From Xanthobacteraceae bacterium (GTDB taxonomy: Bacteria; Pseudomonadota; Alphaproteobacteria; Rhizobiales; Xanthobacteraceae): a DNA stretch of 64,000 nucleotides. Numbering within the stretch: the first letter of the stretch is position 1; each line of letters begins with the position of its first letter. Position numbers and translations under genes: made by a program. Below the pieces are notes generated by a model. It was given only the letters and a program-made list of their open reading frames with translations. It had not been told where the DNA came from and made no database searches. Shown here piece after piece: positions 27,965 to 37,091 of this stretch. The stretch is taken from contig JANINJ010000072.1 of NCBI GenBank assembly GCA_024508855.1, positions 62,001 to 126,000 of the forward strand, given 5' to 3'.

Positions 27965-28093
27965 TCCCTCTCCCCTTGTGGGAGAGGGTGGTTTCGAACG
28001 AAGTGAGAAACCGGGTGAGGGGTTTGGCGCGGGAACCCCTCACCCGCTTCGCGGCTTCGCCGCTCAGCACCCTCTCCCACAAGGGGAGAGGGA
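27965..28093. repeat. Large perfect inverted repeat, 26-bp arms
   Basis: Arms 27965-27990 and 28068-28093 are perfectly complementary over 26 bp (both contain CTCTCCC and GGGAGAGG runs), with an inner hairpin (CACCCGCTTCGCGGCTTCGCCG). It follows meaB by three bases and could end transcription. The GGGGAGAGG core resembles the element inside dnaE2 (48622-48788). Confidence 0.85.
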
Positions 28094-28159
28094 AGATACG
28101 GAATCGCCGCGGCCATTTCGTTGTTGGCCTGCGCGGGAACGACGGATGGATTTTTCGTT

Positions 28160-28807
28160 TTGAATAACCGATCGCTCCGCATCCTCATCACCGGCTTCGG
28201 CCCGTTCCCCGGCGCGCCGTTCAACCCGACGCAGCCGCTGGTGGCGCGGCTGGCGCGATTGCGCCGTCCGGCATTCGCGGACGTCGACTTGATCGGCCAT
28301 GTTTTCCCGGTGACCTATCAAGCCGTCGATCGACAGTTACCGGACTTGCTGGCGCACCACCGGCCGCACGCGCTCTTGATGTTCGGCCTCGCCGCGCGCA
28401 CGCCTTACGTCCGGATCGAGACCCGCGCGCGCAACGCCGTCACGCGGCTGTGGCCGGATGCCTCGGGCGTCCAGCGTCGCGGCAGCGCCATCGCGGGCCG
28501 CGCCGATGCGATGATGGTCGGGCCGCATACGCTCCGCCTGCTGCGCGCGGCGCAAGGCACCGGCATCGACGCCCGCGCGTCGCGCGACGCCGGCCGCTAT
28601 CTCTGCAACTACCTGTGCTGGCGCGCGCTCGAAGCCAGCCGCGCCACCGATGTCCCCCACCTCGCCGCCTTCGTGCACGTTCCGCTGATCGACCGCGTGG
28701 TGGCGCAGACGCGCAAGACGCCGGCCGAGCGCATCACGCTCGACCATCTCGTCGATGCCGGCGAGGCGATGCTGCTGCAAATGGTGGCACTGGCGCGCCC
28801 GAAATAA
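28160..28807 (+). CDS. pcp: Pyroglutamyl-peptidase I (peptidase C15) family
   Basis: Cysteine peptidase of 215 aa that removes N-terminal pyroglutamate. Opening RILITGFGPFPGAPFNPTQP is diagnostic; the catalytic Glu is in RIETRARN, Cys in YLCNYLCWRAL, His in AFVHVPLI. TTG at 28160 is taken as start because the family begins there; a TTG at 28121 is in repeat-flanking DNA. The residues between are weakly conserved compared with characterised enzymes, so the substrate range is uncertain. Confidence 0.82.
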   Translation: MNNRSLRILITGFGPFPGAPFNPTQPLVARLARLRRPAFADVDLIGHVFPVTYQAVDRQLPDLLAHHRPHALLMFGLAARTPYVRIETRARNAVTRLWPDASGVQRRGSAIAGRADAMMVGPHTLRLLRAAQGTGIDARASRDAGRYLCNYLCWRALEASRATDVPHLAAFVHVPLIDRVVAQTRKTPAERITLDHLVDAGEAMLLQMVALARPK

Positions 28808-28917
28808 GTGCAACCTGCGGACGGGTCTGCAGTTTTCGGCTGGGCACCTATTCCCGAAGATGGGTTGTGCAACGCAGCATCGAGGGCTATCTCGAAGGCC
28901 AACCACGAGAGAATCCC

Positions 28918-30165
28918 TTGACCGACACCAATGCCAACGCGTGGGTTTCCGCAACCCACCGCCCGATGCGCTTTCCCGAATTCGTCGCCATCGTCGCGTC
29001 CATCATGGCGCTCAACCCGCTGGCGATGGACATGATGCTGCCGGCGCTGCCGCATATCGGCGCGTCCTTCGGCATCTCCGACGGCAACTACCTGCAGAGC
29101 GTGCTCTCGGTCTTTCTGTTCGGCTTCGGCATCGGCCAGTTCGTGATGGGTCCGCTGTCAGACCGTTTCGGCCGCCGTCCGGTGCTGCTCACCGGTATGG
29201 TGCTGTATGGGCTGGCCAGCATTCTGGCGTTGTTCGCGCCGTCGTTCGAAGCGCTGCTGCTGGCGCGCGCGCTGCAAGGCATCGGCACTGCGGCGACCCG
29301 CGTGATCGCCACCTCGATCGTGCGCGACTGCTATGCCGGCCGCCGCATGGCCAGTGTGATTTCGCTGGTGATGATGATCTTCGTCGCCGTGCCGATCATC
29401 GCGCCGTCGTTCGGACAGGCGCTGATGGTGCTGACCGAATGGCGCGGCATCTTCGCCGTCCTGATGGCCTACGGCCTGCTGGCGTTGCTGTGGAGCGGAC
29501 TGCGGCTGCCGGAAACGCTGCCGGTGAGCGAGCGCAAGCCGCTGACGGTGCGGCAGGTGCTGCAGAGTTTCCGCCAGACCCTGACCAACCGGCAGACGCT
29601 CGGCTACGCGCTGGCCGCCGGCGCCGTGCAGGGCACGCTGTTCGGCTACGTCTTCTCGTCGGAACAGGTGTTCACCGAGATCTATCACCTCGGCCACTAT
29701 TTCCCGCTGGCCTTCGCGGCGATTGCCATCGGCATCGCGCTCGCCGGCTTCCTCAATTCGCGCCTTGTCATCCGGCTCGGCATGCGGGTGATTTCCCATA
29801 CTGCGCTCGTGGTCTACGCGCTGGTCTCGGCCATCATGTTGACTGCGGCCTGGGCCGATATGCTGCCGCTGCCGCTCTATATGGGCCTGTCGATGGTCGC
29901 GCTGTTCACCTTCGGGCTGATGATGTCGAATTTCACGGCGCTGGCAATGGAGCCGCAGGGCCATATCGCCGGCACGGCATCGTCGCTCTACGGTTCGATC
30001 ACGACGCTGATCGGCATCGGCGTCGGCATCACGCTGGGGCAGCTTTACGACGGCACGCTGCGGCCGTTTGCCACCGGTTCGCTGGTCTTCACGCTGGCGG
30101 CGATCGCGGTCGTGCTCGTCACCGAACGCGGCCACATGTTCACGCCGAGCAAGCAGCCGCATTAA
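28918..30165 (+). CDS. MFS multidrug efflux transporter, Bcr/CflA type
   Basis: Protein of 415 aa with twelve membrane segments of the DHA1 class. Key motifs are MALNPLAMDMMLPALPHIG in helix 1 and the loop 2-3 signature GPLSDRFGRRPVLLTG. It should export small hydrophobic drugs using the proton gradient. TTG at 28918 is preferred, with GAGAGA about 6 bases upstream; GTG at 28867 is an alternative. The upstream in-frame stretch overlaps the pcp gene and is spurious. Confidence 0.88.
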   Translation: MTDTNANAWVSATHRPMRFPEFVAIVASIMALNPLAMDMMLPALPHIGASFGISDGNYLQSVLSVFLFGFGIGQFVMGPLSDRFGRRPVLLTGMVLYGLASILALFAPSFEALLLARALQGIGTAATRVIATSIVRDCYAGRRMASVISLVMMIFVAVPIIAPSFGQALMVLTEWRGIFAVLMAYGLLALLWSGLRLPETLPVSERKPLTVRQVLQSFRQTLTNRQTLGYALAAGAVQGTLFGYVFSSEQVFTEIYHLGHYFPLAFAAIAIGIALAGFLNSRLVIRLGMRVISHTALVVYALVSAIMLTAAWADMLPLPLYMGLSMVALFTFGLMMSNFTALAMEPQGHIAGTASSLYGSITTLIGIGVGITLGQLYDGTLRPFATGSLVFTLAAIAVVLVTERGHMFTPSKQPH

Positions 30166-30273
30166 CCCTACCCGTAACAATCGCGCTTTCTCGCGGGCTG
30201 TTGACCCCGCGCGGTTTCCGTTTTTGCATTACTCCGGATGCGCCCCGCGTGCGGGCGTCGACGGAGCCGCGAC

Positions 30274-31641
30274 ATGGATATCGACCGCCGCCACCTGATC
30301 GGAGCCTCCGCCGGCGTCGCCGCGGGCGCACTCGCAACGCCTGCACATGCGCAACGCGCTGCACCGTTGACCTCGGCGCTCGGGCGCGATGCTACGCATT
30401 TCGGCGTGAAGCCCAACAGCCCGGAAGATCAGACCGGCGTTCTGCAGCGCGCGATCGATGGCGCCGCCCGTGCGCAGGCGCCGCTGGCGCTTCCGCCGGG
30501 CAATTACCGCTGCGGTCCGCTGAAACTGCCGAACGGCACCCAACTCGTCGGCGTGCGCGGCGCGACGCGGCTGACCTTCAACGGCGGACCTTCGCTGTTC
30601 GACATCCAGGGCGCGGCGAGCATCGGCCTCACCGGCCTGACGCTGGATGGCGGCGGCGTGCCGTTGCCGAGGCGGCGCGGGCTAGTGCATTGCCTCGCCG
30701 GAAGCGACACCCGAATCGCCGACTGCGAAATCACGGGCAGCGGCGGCAGCGGCATCTGGTTCGAGAACGTCTCCGGCGAAATCCGCAACACCATCATCAC
30801 CCACACCCGGACCACCGCGATCGTGTCGTTCGATGCGCGCGGACTGCTGGTCGCGCAGAACACGATCTCGGATGCCTCCGACAACGGCATCGAAATCCTG
30901 CGCACCGCCATCGGCGACGATGGCACGCTGGTGATCGACAATCGCATCGAGGACATCAAGGCCGGCCCCGGCGGTTCGGGCCAGTACGGCAACGCCATCA
31001 ACGCGTTCCGCGCCGGCAACGTGATCGTGCGCGGCAACCGGATTCGCAACTGCGACTATTCCGGCGTGCGCGGCAACTCGGCCTCGAACATCCAGATCAC
31101 CGGCAACAGCATCAGCGACGTGCGCGAGGTCGCGCTGTATTCCGAGTTTTCATTCGAGGGCGCGATCATCGCCAACAACACGGTGGACGTCGCCGCAACC
31201 GGCGTGTCGGTCTGCAACTTCAACGAAGGCGGCCGCCTCGCCGTCGTGCAAGGCAATATCATCCGCAACATGCTGCCGAAGCGGCCGATCGGCACCGCGC
31301 CGGACGACGACGCCGGCGTCGGCATCTATATCGAGGCGGACTCCACGGTGCTCGGCAATGTCATCGAGAACGCGCCGTCGATCGGCATCGTCGCCGGCTG
31401 GGGCAAGTATCTGCGCGACGTCAGCCTGACCGGCAACGTCATCCGCAACGCCTTCATCGGCATCGGTGTATCGGTAGCCGACGGAGCGGGCACGGCGCTG
31501 GTCGACGGCAACCTGATCTCCGGCGCGCCGCGCGGCGCCGTCGTCGGTCTCGATCACGCCAAGCCGGTGACATCCGACCTCACCGCTAACGGCGCGCCGC
31601 GCTTCGCGCAGGTGGCGCTGGGTACGAACACGGTGCGATAG
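30274..31641 (+). CDS. TAT-exported right-handed beta-helix protein (TIGR03808-like)
   Basis: Protein of 455 aa. The twin-arginine signal is DRRHLIGASAGVAAGALATPAHAQ-like (residues 4-27). The mature part consists of repeated parallel beta-helix coils (GNTI/GNRI/GNSI repeats), as in pectate lyase-like folds and TIGR03808. ATG at 30274 starts the signal. No catalytic residues can be assigned. A TIGR03809-like gene lies 2 kb downstream. Likely a periplasmic or secreted carbohydrate-binding protein, by inference. Confidence 0.82.
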   Translation: MDIDRRHLIGASAGVAAGALATPAHAQRAAPLTSALGRDATHFGVKPNSPEDQTGVLQRAIDGAARAQAPLALPPGNYRCGPLKLPNGTQLVGVRGATRLTFNGGPSLFDIQGAASIGLTGLTLDGGGVPLPRRRGLVHCLAGSDTRIADCEITGSGGSGIWFENVSGEIRNTIITHTRTTAIVSFDARGLLVAQNTISDASDNGIEILRTAIGDDGTLVIDNRIEDIKAGPGGSGQYGNAINAFRAGNVIVRGNRIRNCDYSGVRGNSASNIQITGNSISDVREVALYSEFSFEGAIIANNTVDVAATGVSVCNFNEGGRLAVVQGNIIRNMLPKRPIGTAPDDDAGVGIYIEADSTVLGNVIENAPSIGIVAGWGKYLRDVSLTGNVIRNAFIGIGVSVADGAGTALVDGNLISGAPRGAVVGLDHAKPVTSDLTANGAPRFAQVALGTNTVR

Positions 31642-31708
31642 AGGGCAATCGCCGGTTTCCAATGCTTGCAGGCGGCGACGGCTGAGCTAAAGTTCGTCAA
31701 CGTTTCCC

Positions 31709-32743
31709 ATGTTGTGTGGAATGATCGGCGTATCGTCGATCGGGATGGCATCGATGACGACACCGTTGCTTGCAGATCGCCTATTCGAGGCAAAGCACCT
31801 CATGCTGGTCAGCGACGATCTCGACGAGGTCGTCGACAGTTGCACAAAGACGTTACGCCCGCATCGCCTCTCGATGCGCGGTGCAAAGGCGAAACTGGCG
31901 ACGCGCCTGCACCATGTGCCGATCGGCCATCTCTCGCTCAATCGCCTGCGTTACGGCGGCAACGTCACCGTCGCGCCCTTTACGCCGGAAGAGAACAATT
32001 TCCTGATCACCCTGCCGCTTCACGGCGCGGCCCGCTTTCACTACGGCTCATCACAGTCAGACGTCATTCCTGGCCATGGCGCGATTGTCGGTCCCTATCG
32101 CGAATTTCGCTTCGATATCGATGACCAATTCGACCAGATCGTGGTTCGCCTCGACCGCCGTCAGGTAGAGACCGTCTGCGCGAGCCTGCGGGGCATCGAC
32201 GGCGTCGCCCCTGTCCATTTCGATCTGTCGCTAACGGACATGCCGAACTTCTGGGACAAACTGCTCGAGGCTGCCGTCGGGCTTTCGGCGTCCGGCGCGC
32301 TGGGTCATCCGAGGCTATTCGCACATCTGGAAGAAATGATCATCGAGACGCTGCTGCTGGCGCAACCGAACAATTTCACCTCCGCCGCTTCCGCCTGCGG
32401 TGACAGGGCTCATTCCAGACAGGTACGCCGCGCCATCGACTACATGCGCGCACATATCGCCGATCCCATTCGTATTTCCGATGTCGCCAGGCATTGCGGC
32501 CTGAGCCTGCGCAGCCTGCAGGCCGGCTTTCAGCGCGATCTCGGCGTTTCACCCCGGCAGTGGCTCCGCATGCAGCGGCTGGAGCGCGTCCACGCCATTC
32601 TTTCTGCCGCAGAACCCGGCAGCGTGACGGTGACCGATGTCGCCCTGCAATGGGGCTTCCTCCATCTTGGCGAGTTCGCGGCTCACTTCAAGGCGCGCTT
32701 CGGCGAAAAGCCATCCGAGGTCCTCGCCAGGCCGCGTCGCTGA
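31709..32743 (+). CDS. AraC family transcriptional regulator
   Basis: Protein of 344 aa with an N-terminal AraC-binding-like domain (about 30-200) and a C-terminal double HTH (about 240-340): ISDVARHCGLSLRSLQAGFQ, SPRQWLRMQRLERV and VTDVALQWGFLHLGEFAAHF. Its target may be the alpha/beta hydrolase gene that starts 138 bp downstream. Effector unknown. Confidence 0.92.
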   Translation: MLCGMIGVSSIGMASMTTPLLADRLFEAKHLMLVSDDLDEVVDSCTKTLRPHRLSMRGAKAKLATRLHHVPIGHLSLNRLRYGGNVTVAPFTPEENNFLITLPLHGAARFHYGSSQSDVIPGHGAIVGPYREFRFDIDDQFDQIVVRLDRRQVETVCASLRGIDGVAPVHFDLSLTDMPNFWDKLLEAAVGLSASGALGHPRLFAHLEEMIIETLLLAQPNNFTSAASACGDRAHSRQVRRAIDYMRAHIADPIRISDVARHCGLSLRSLQAGFQRDLGVSPRQWLRMQRLERVHAILSAAEPGSVTVTDVALQWGFLHLGEFAAHFKARFGEKPSEVLARPRR

Positions 32744-32881
32744 CATCTGGCGCGGCTAAAAATTTGCGCTAATCCGATAGCGCCATTCGCGTCGCCGCTA
32801 GCGCAACCATCGTGCCGGCACAAACATCCCCCGCGATCACTTTCGCCGTTATGGCGGAAGCCTGTAACGGGAGACCACACC

Positions 32882-33604
32882 ATGCGATTTGTTCTGGTTC
32901 ACGGCGCCTGGCACTACGGCGAGCTTTGGGACCCCGTGCGCAAGCATCTCGAGGCAGCCGGGCACGAAGTGCATACGCCGACTGCAGGCGGGCTGGGTCC
33001 GAGCGACGACAAGCATGTGGACCTTCGTGGCGCATCGCAGCCAATCATCGACTACATCAGAAAGCACGATCTGCGCGACTACGTGCTGATCGGTCACAGC
33101 TGGGGCGGCTATCTGATCTCGCGCGTTGCCATCGAGATGCCCGAGCGGCTGCGCCGTCTGGTCTATTTTGCGGCCTTCGTCCCCGCGCAAGGCAAGGCAC
33201 TGGTCGACGAATTGCCGCCGCATCTACGCGCTGCATTGCAGGCCAGCGCCGACGAACGCAAGGACGGCTCGGTGGTCCTGCCTTTCTTTGTCTGGCGCGA
33301 CGGCTTTTTCAACGACGGCACGGCCGAACATGCCAAGGAGGTTTACGACAAGCTGAGGCCGCAACCCTATGGCGCGTTCACCGACAAGGCCGATATGACC
33401 GGTTGGGAAAAGGTCCCCAACGTGTTCAGCTATCTTGCGCCTTATGAAGACAACGACATCACCCAGGGCGAGTGGGGCCGGCATCCACGGCTATCCAACC
33501 GGCTCGGCGTATTTCGTTTGATCGGCATGGAAGGCAGCCATGAAGTGCTGCTCACCAATCCGGAATACACCGCCCGGAAATTTATTGAAGCCGGACGCGA
33601 TTGA
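32882..33604 (+). CDS. Alpha/beta hydrolase
   Basis: Protein of 240 aa. The nucleophile elbow is GHSWGG (Ser) and the catalytic His is in GMEGSHEVLLTNP; oxyanion region LVHGAWHYGELW. The fold resembles plant-type esterases and salicylate/methylester hydrolases (hydroxynitrile lyase-like group). GGGAG precedes the ATG at 32882. It follows the AraC gene and converges with the TIGR03809-like gene. Confidence 0.9.
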   Translation: MRFVLVHGAWHYGELWDPVRKHLEAAGHEVHTPTAGGLGPSDDKHVDLRGASQPIIDYIRKHDLRDYVLIGHSWGGYLISRVAIEMPERLRRLVYFAAFVPAQGKALVDELPPHLRAALQASADERKDGSVVLPFFVWRDGFFNDGTAEHAKEVYDKLRPQPYGAFTDKADMTGWEKVPNVFSYLAPYEDNDITQGEWGRHPRLSNRLGVFRLIGMEGSHEVLLTNPEYTARKFIEAGRD

Positions 33605-33611
33605 GCGTTCG

Positions 33612-34067
33612 CTACAGCGCGTTGTGCAGCAGCGGATAGCGCTCCTGCATCACGGCGAGATCGAGCGAGACCGGCGGCGCGGTTGGCGGAAGGGTTTTTT
33701 CGCCGGCCGCGACAGGTGACGACGGCTGCACCGGAGGACTTGCGTCGATAACCGCAACCGCCGGCGCAAAGACCGGCCGCGGATTTCGCACGCAGTCGCG
33801 CCGGGCGAGCGGCGTCACGTCCTGCCCCAGCCACGATACGTCGATTGGCCGGTTGTCGGCGGTCGCCTCACGCGAGGCCAGCATCCGCCAGGTCTCCACC
33901 GCGAGCTTGGCTTCCCGAAAATTTTCCAGGAAATCCGCCTCGGTGTGGAAACGGCGCCAGCGGCCGCTGTCGAACAATTCGGTGAGATAATCGAGCCGTC
34001 GCTCGGCGAGTGCGCACCAGCGCTCGACGATAGCGCGGCCGCAGTCCACATCGGATTGGTTTGTCAT
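33612..34067 (-). CDS. TIGR03809-like conserved protein
   Basis: Protein of 151 aa, start ATG 34067 (MTNQSDVDCGRAIVERWCALAE). A helical N-terminal 80 residues (RRLDYLTELFDSGRWRRFH, FLENFREAKLAVETWRML) is followed by a Pro/Ala-rich linker and a short conserved tail MQERYPLLHNAL. This matches my recollection of TIGR03809, a family confined to Bradyrhizobium relatives. Function unknown. Confidence 0.65.
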   Translation of the reverse strand: MTNQSDVDCGRAIVERWCALAERRLDYLTELFDSGRWRRFHTEADFLENFREAKLAVETWRMLASREATADNRPIDVSWLGQDVTPLARRDCVRNPRPVFAPAVAVIDASPPVQPSSPVAAGEKTLPPTAPPVSLDLAVMQERYPLLHNAL

Positions 34068-34215
34068 GAAAAAGTCCGCAAGGAGGGAGACGGACGCGGA
34101 CGCAACAGGACGAATCAATTCGTAACAATACGGATATTCTGTGGAAAACTTTCGGAATGTCCAGCACGTCGCGCATCACGCAACAACGTTTCCGCTTATC
34201 GCTGCGCAAACGGGG

Positions 34216-34247
34216 TGACCCGCCCGGGGGGACGACCGGGCGGGTCA
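34216..34247 (-). terminator. GC-rich hairpin downstream of the subtilase gene
   Basis: TGACCCGCCCGG / CCGGGCGGGTCA, 12-bp perfect arms with an 8-base loop, 140 bp downstream of the subtilase stop. No U-run follows, so Rho-independent function is uncertain. The rest of 34119-34388 is AT-richer and holds no gene. Confidence 0.45.
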
Positions 34248-34388
34248 AGCCATATGGGCGCTGGGGTGGATGGGCGCTCGCGCCAGATACGGCCGTCGGG
34301 GAGAGACTTCCCTCCCACATTTGATAAGTCGCCGCGCCCTCGAAAACGTTCAAACCGCCGCCAAAAAATTTTAACGGCTTGAAAAGAT

Positions 34389-36299
34389 TTATTGTGCCGC
34401 CGGCTTGCCGGAAGCCAGTTCCGGCTGCGATTCCGGCGTCGTAACCGTTGCATCGCGATTTTGTGAAGATGGCGGCGCGGACGTCGTCGCGTTGCTGTCG
34501 GCTGTCGTCGCGACCGGCATTGCCACGGCGGACACGGCATCAAACGCATCCGCCTCCCCCGCGCCGAACAGATCGTCGCGACCCGGCGCGCCGAGGTCGC
34601 GCGCGGTTCGCATCAGGATGCTGCGCACGTCGTCGGGCTTGATCGCGGGATCGCGCGAAACCATCAGCGCGGCAAGGCCGCTGACATAGGCGGCGGAGAA
34701 CGAGGTGCCGCTGGTCATCTGGTATTTGCCGCCGGGCGCGGGAAGAAACACATCGACACCGGGCGCCGCCACCGCGATGTGGCTGCCGCGATTGGAAGCC
34801 GGAAACAGCCGGTCATAGGCGTCGGTGGCGCTGACTGCGATCACGCCAGGACTGGCGGCGGGATATAACGGCGGCGACTTCGGGCCGGCATTGCCGCTGG
34901 CGGCCACCAGCACGATGCCTTTCAACGACGCCGCCACGAGCCCGCGCTCGACCAACGCGTCCTTCGGGCCGGCAAAGCTCATGTTGATGACCTGCGCGCC
35001 GTGTCCGGCTGCGTAGTCGAGGCTTTTGAGGATCACGAACGACGTGCTCTCGGCACCGTCCTGGGTCATGCCGAATGCGCGGATCGCCAGGATTCGCGCC
35101 GCCGGGGCGCTGCCGATCAGCCGCGCATGCGACACGATGGCGCCGGCGATGCCGGTGCCGTGAACGTGCGGGCCTTCCTTGCTGCCCAGTGCATCGAACG
35201 AACCGGCTATCGTATCGGCCAGTTCCGGATGATTGGCATCGATGCCGGAATCGATCACCGCCACAGTGACGTTGCCGCCATGGGACAGCGCGTGCGCCTG
35301 CGGCAGGCGCAGCTTCGCCACCGCATACTGCGCCGGATCGCCTTCGCTCACGGCGGACGTCGAGGCCTGGTCCTGCAATACGTAACGGAAATTCGGCTGC
35401 GCCGAGCGCACGCCGCTATCACTTGCCAACTGCCGACGCACCGTATCGACGGAGCGCCCGTCGGTAATGCGGAACAGATTCAACTTGCTGCCGATCAGGG
35501 GAAAATCCTGCGAACTCACCAGCGCCAGCCGATGCCGTCGCGCCAGCGCCGCCACCTGCGCATCGGACAGCGACGCATCGAGTTCAGCCACGATCTGATC
35601 GGCGACATAGCGTCGGTCGACTGCTGCCCGCGCCGCCGCGCGGCGTGGCGCGCCGTTCTGGCTGACCGGCGGTGGACCATCGCCGCCGCCGCTTCCGAGA
35701 TCGGCAACGAAGGCCGGCCGGCTCGTGCATTCGCCGCTGCTGTCGCGACCGGCATAGGTGCAGCTTGGATAGGTGTTCGGCAGATAGCGCACATAGGGAA
35801 TGGAAGGCCACACCCGCACGACACGCGGCGGCGCACGGCCATCCACCGGCGGCCTGTCGGTGGAAGTCGTCGTCGCTCTCGCGGACGATGGATCGCGCTG
35901 GCGGCGGCCAGCATTGCTGCGGCCGGCGTCGCGCCGGGTCATTTTGCCGGCGCGGGTCGCGCTTCTACCGTGCGTATCGGTTCGTCCGCTCCTCACGGTT
36001 CGCGGCCCGGCGCTGCGCATCTCGTCGGGGGCGAAACGTGGACCATATCTTCGCGCGTATCCGGGCCCGAACCTTGGCTCGTATCTCGGCCCGTAACCCG
36101 GCGCATATCGTGGCGCATATCTCGGCATCACGCCGGGCGCTCGCGATTGGAAGCGCGGCCCCGCCATGTGTATGAAACCTTGCGCTTGCACCGGTGAAAT
36201 CAGCAACCCGCCGGATGACGACACAAGGCAGGCCGCTCCAAGCACGACAATGCACTGGATCACTCGGCGATGGAGGCGGCTCATGCGATCGACGATCAT
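34389..36299 (-). CDS. Exported S8 subtilisin-like serine peptidase with propeptide domain
   Basis: Protein of 636 aa. Order: signal peptide (about 10-40, ending SPVQAQ), Arg/Tyr/Pro-rich repeats (RYAPGYGPRYEPRFGPGY, 60-90), low-complexity region, an I9-like propeptide domain (about 231-310), and the S8 domain with D350 (AVIDSGID), H380 (HVHGTG), N470 (AASGNAG) and S533 (GTSFSAAYVSG), all intact. The C terminus is Ser/Thr-rich. The translation signal is exceptionally strong: GGGAGGTGATCC directly before ATG pairs with most of the 16S tail. It is third in an operon after an ECF sigma factor and its anti-sigma, 42 bp behind the latter. The anti-sigma periplasmic domain resembles this propeptide (see findings). 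Confidence 0.92.
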   Translation of the reverse strand: MIVDRMSRLHRRVIQCIVVLGAACLVSSSGGLLISPVQAQGFIHMAGPRFQSRAPGVMPRYAPRYAPGYGPRYEPRFGPGYARRYGPRFAPDEMRSAGPRTVRSGRTDTHGRSATRAGKMTRRDAGRSNAGRRQRDPSSARATTTSTDRPPVDGRAPPRVVRVWPSIPYVRYLPNTYPSCTYAGRDSSGECTSRPAFVADLGSGGGDGPPPVSQNGAPRRAAARAAVDRRYVADQIVAELDASLSDAQVAALARRHRLALVSSQDFPLIGSKLNLFRITDGRSVDTVRRQLASDSGVRSAQPNFRYVLQDQASTSAVSEGDPAQYAVAKLRLPQAHALSHGGNVTVAVIDSGIDANHPELADTIAGSFDALGSKEGPHVHGTGIAGAIVSHARLIGSAPAARILAIRAFGMTQDGAESTSFVILKSLDYAAGHGAQVINMSFAGPKDALVERGLVAASLKGIVLVAASGNAGPKSPPLYPAASPGVIAVSATDAYDRLFPASNRGSHIAVAAPGVDVFLPAPGGKYQMTSGTSFSAAYVSGLAALMVSRDPAIKPDDVRSILMRTARDLGAPGRDDLFGAGEADAFDAVSAVAMPVATTADSNATTSAPPSSQNRDATVTTPESQPELASGKPAAQ

Positions 36300-36341
36300 G
36301 GATCACCTCCCGAGCGCGCACCGCGCCTGCAGGCTTCCGGA

Positions 36342-37091
36342 CTATTGTGCCGGCACCGCCAGAGCGACGATCTTCTCCTTCTGAAGATCGGAGACCACCG
36401 CGGCGGCTTCGCCCGGCTGCTTGCCGGCGAATTGCAGCCGGAACAAATCTCCGCTGCCGCCAATGACAGAAGCGTGGTAGCGCGCCAGGAGCGCGGTCAC
36501 GTCCGCTATCTGGGCATCCGGCTTAAAGCGGACGAACAGCACCGCTTCGCTGGCCGGCGCCAGCGAACGCGTCGCCGCTCGCGGCGCGGCCGAGCGTTGC
36601 ATCGGCGCCGCCGGCGCAGGCGCGGCTTCCCTGGCCGGCTCCTGCTGATACGACGCGGTCTCGAAGGTGCCGCCGGACTGCTCCATCATGATCTTGCCGA
36701 TGATCCCCGCCTGCAGCAGCAACAGAACGGCGCCAAGCGAGGTCGACCAGGCCAGTGTGCGCGGCGACAGGCCGGCGAAGAAACCCATGATCCGTTTCGA
36801 CACGCCGATGGATGCGGCTTGCGGTGCGCGCGCCGGTTCGGCATCGATCGCCGCGAACAGCTTGTGCATGGCGGCAGCGGAAGGCGCACCGAGGCTTTCA
36901 TTGAGATGAATGGTCTCGGTGTACTCTTCCTGGATCGCGGCATACTGCCGGACGAGGTCGGGGTCGGCGGCAAGTGCAATCTCTACGCGACGCGCGTCGC
37001 GTGGATCCAGCGTTCCCGCCGCATACCAAGGTAGCAGGGCTTCGATTTCTCCCGGTTCATCCTCCGGGATTTTTCTATTCGTTGCCATCAT
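36342..37091 (-). CDS. Membrane anti-sigma factor with a periplasmic propeptide-like domain
   Basis: Protein of 249 aa. An N-terminal sigma-binding domain (about 13-60; IEALLPWYAAGTLDPRDARR) lacks the zinc HxxxCxxC motif. One membrane span at about 111-133 is followed by an Ala/Pro linker and a periplasmic domain at 182-249. ATG at 37091 overlaps the sigma gene stop (ATGA), typical of ECF/anti-sigma pairs. The C-terminal domain (VLFVRFKPDAQIADVTALLAR, then DLFRLQFAGKQPG) has the beta-alpha-beta-beta-alpha-beta order of subtilase propeptides and aligns by eye with residues 231-310 of the adjacent S8 peptidase. Confidence 0.88.
   Translation of the reverse strand: MMATNRKIPEDEPGEIEALLPWYAAGTLDPRDARRVEIALAADPDLVRQYAAIQEEYTETIHLNESLGAPSAAAMHKLFAAIDAEPARAPQAASIGVSKRIMGFFAGLSPRTLAWSTSLGAVLLLLQAGIIGKIMMEQSGGTFETASYQQEPAREAAPAPAAPMQRSAAPRAATRSLAPASEAVLFVRFKPDAQIADVTALLARYHASVIGGSGDLFRLQFAGKQPGEAAAVVSDLQKEKIVALAVPAQ

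Noticed and set aside
28755-31589. 944-aa open frame across MFS and beta-helix genes
   Set aside because: Shadow frame running over two real genes on the same strand; Arg/Pro/Ala-rich and without motifs.
35001-36197. 398-aa ORF antisense to the subtilase
   Set aside because: Lies wholly opposite the S8 peptidase, which has a full catalytic triad; no ribosome site or domain.
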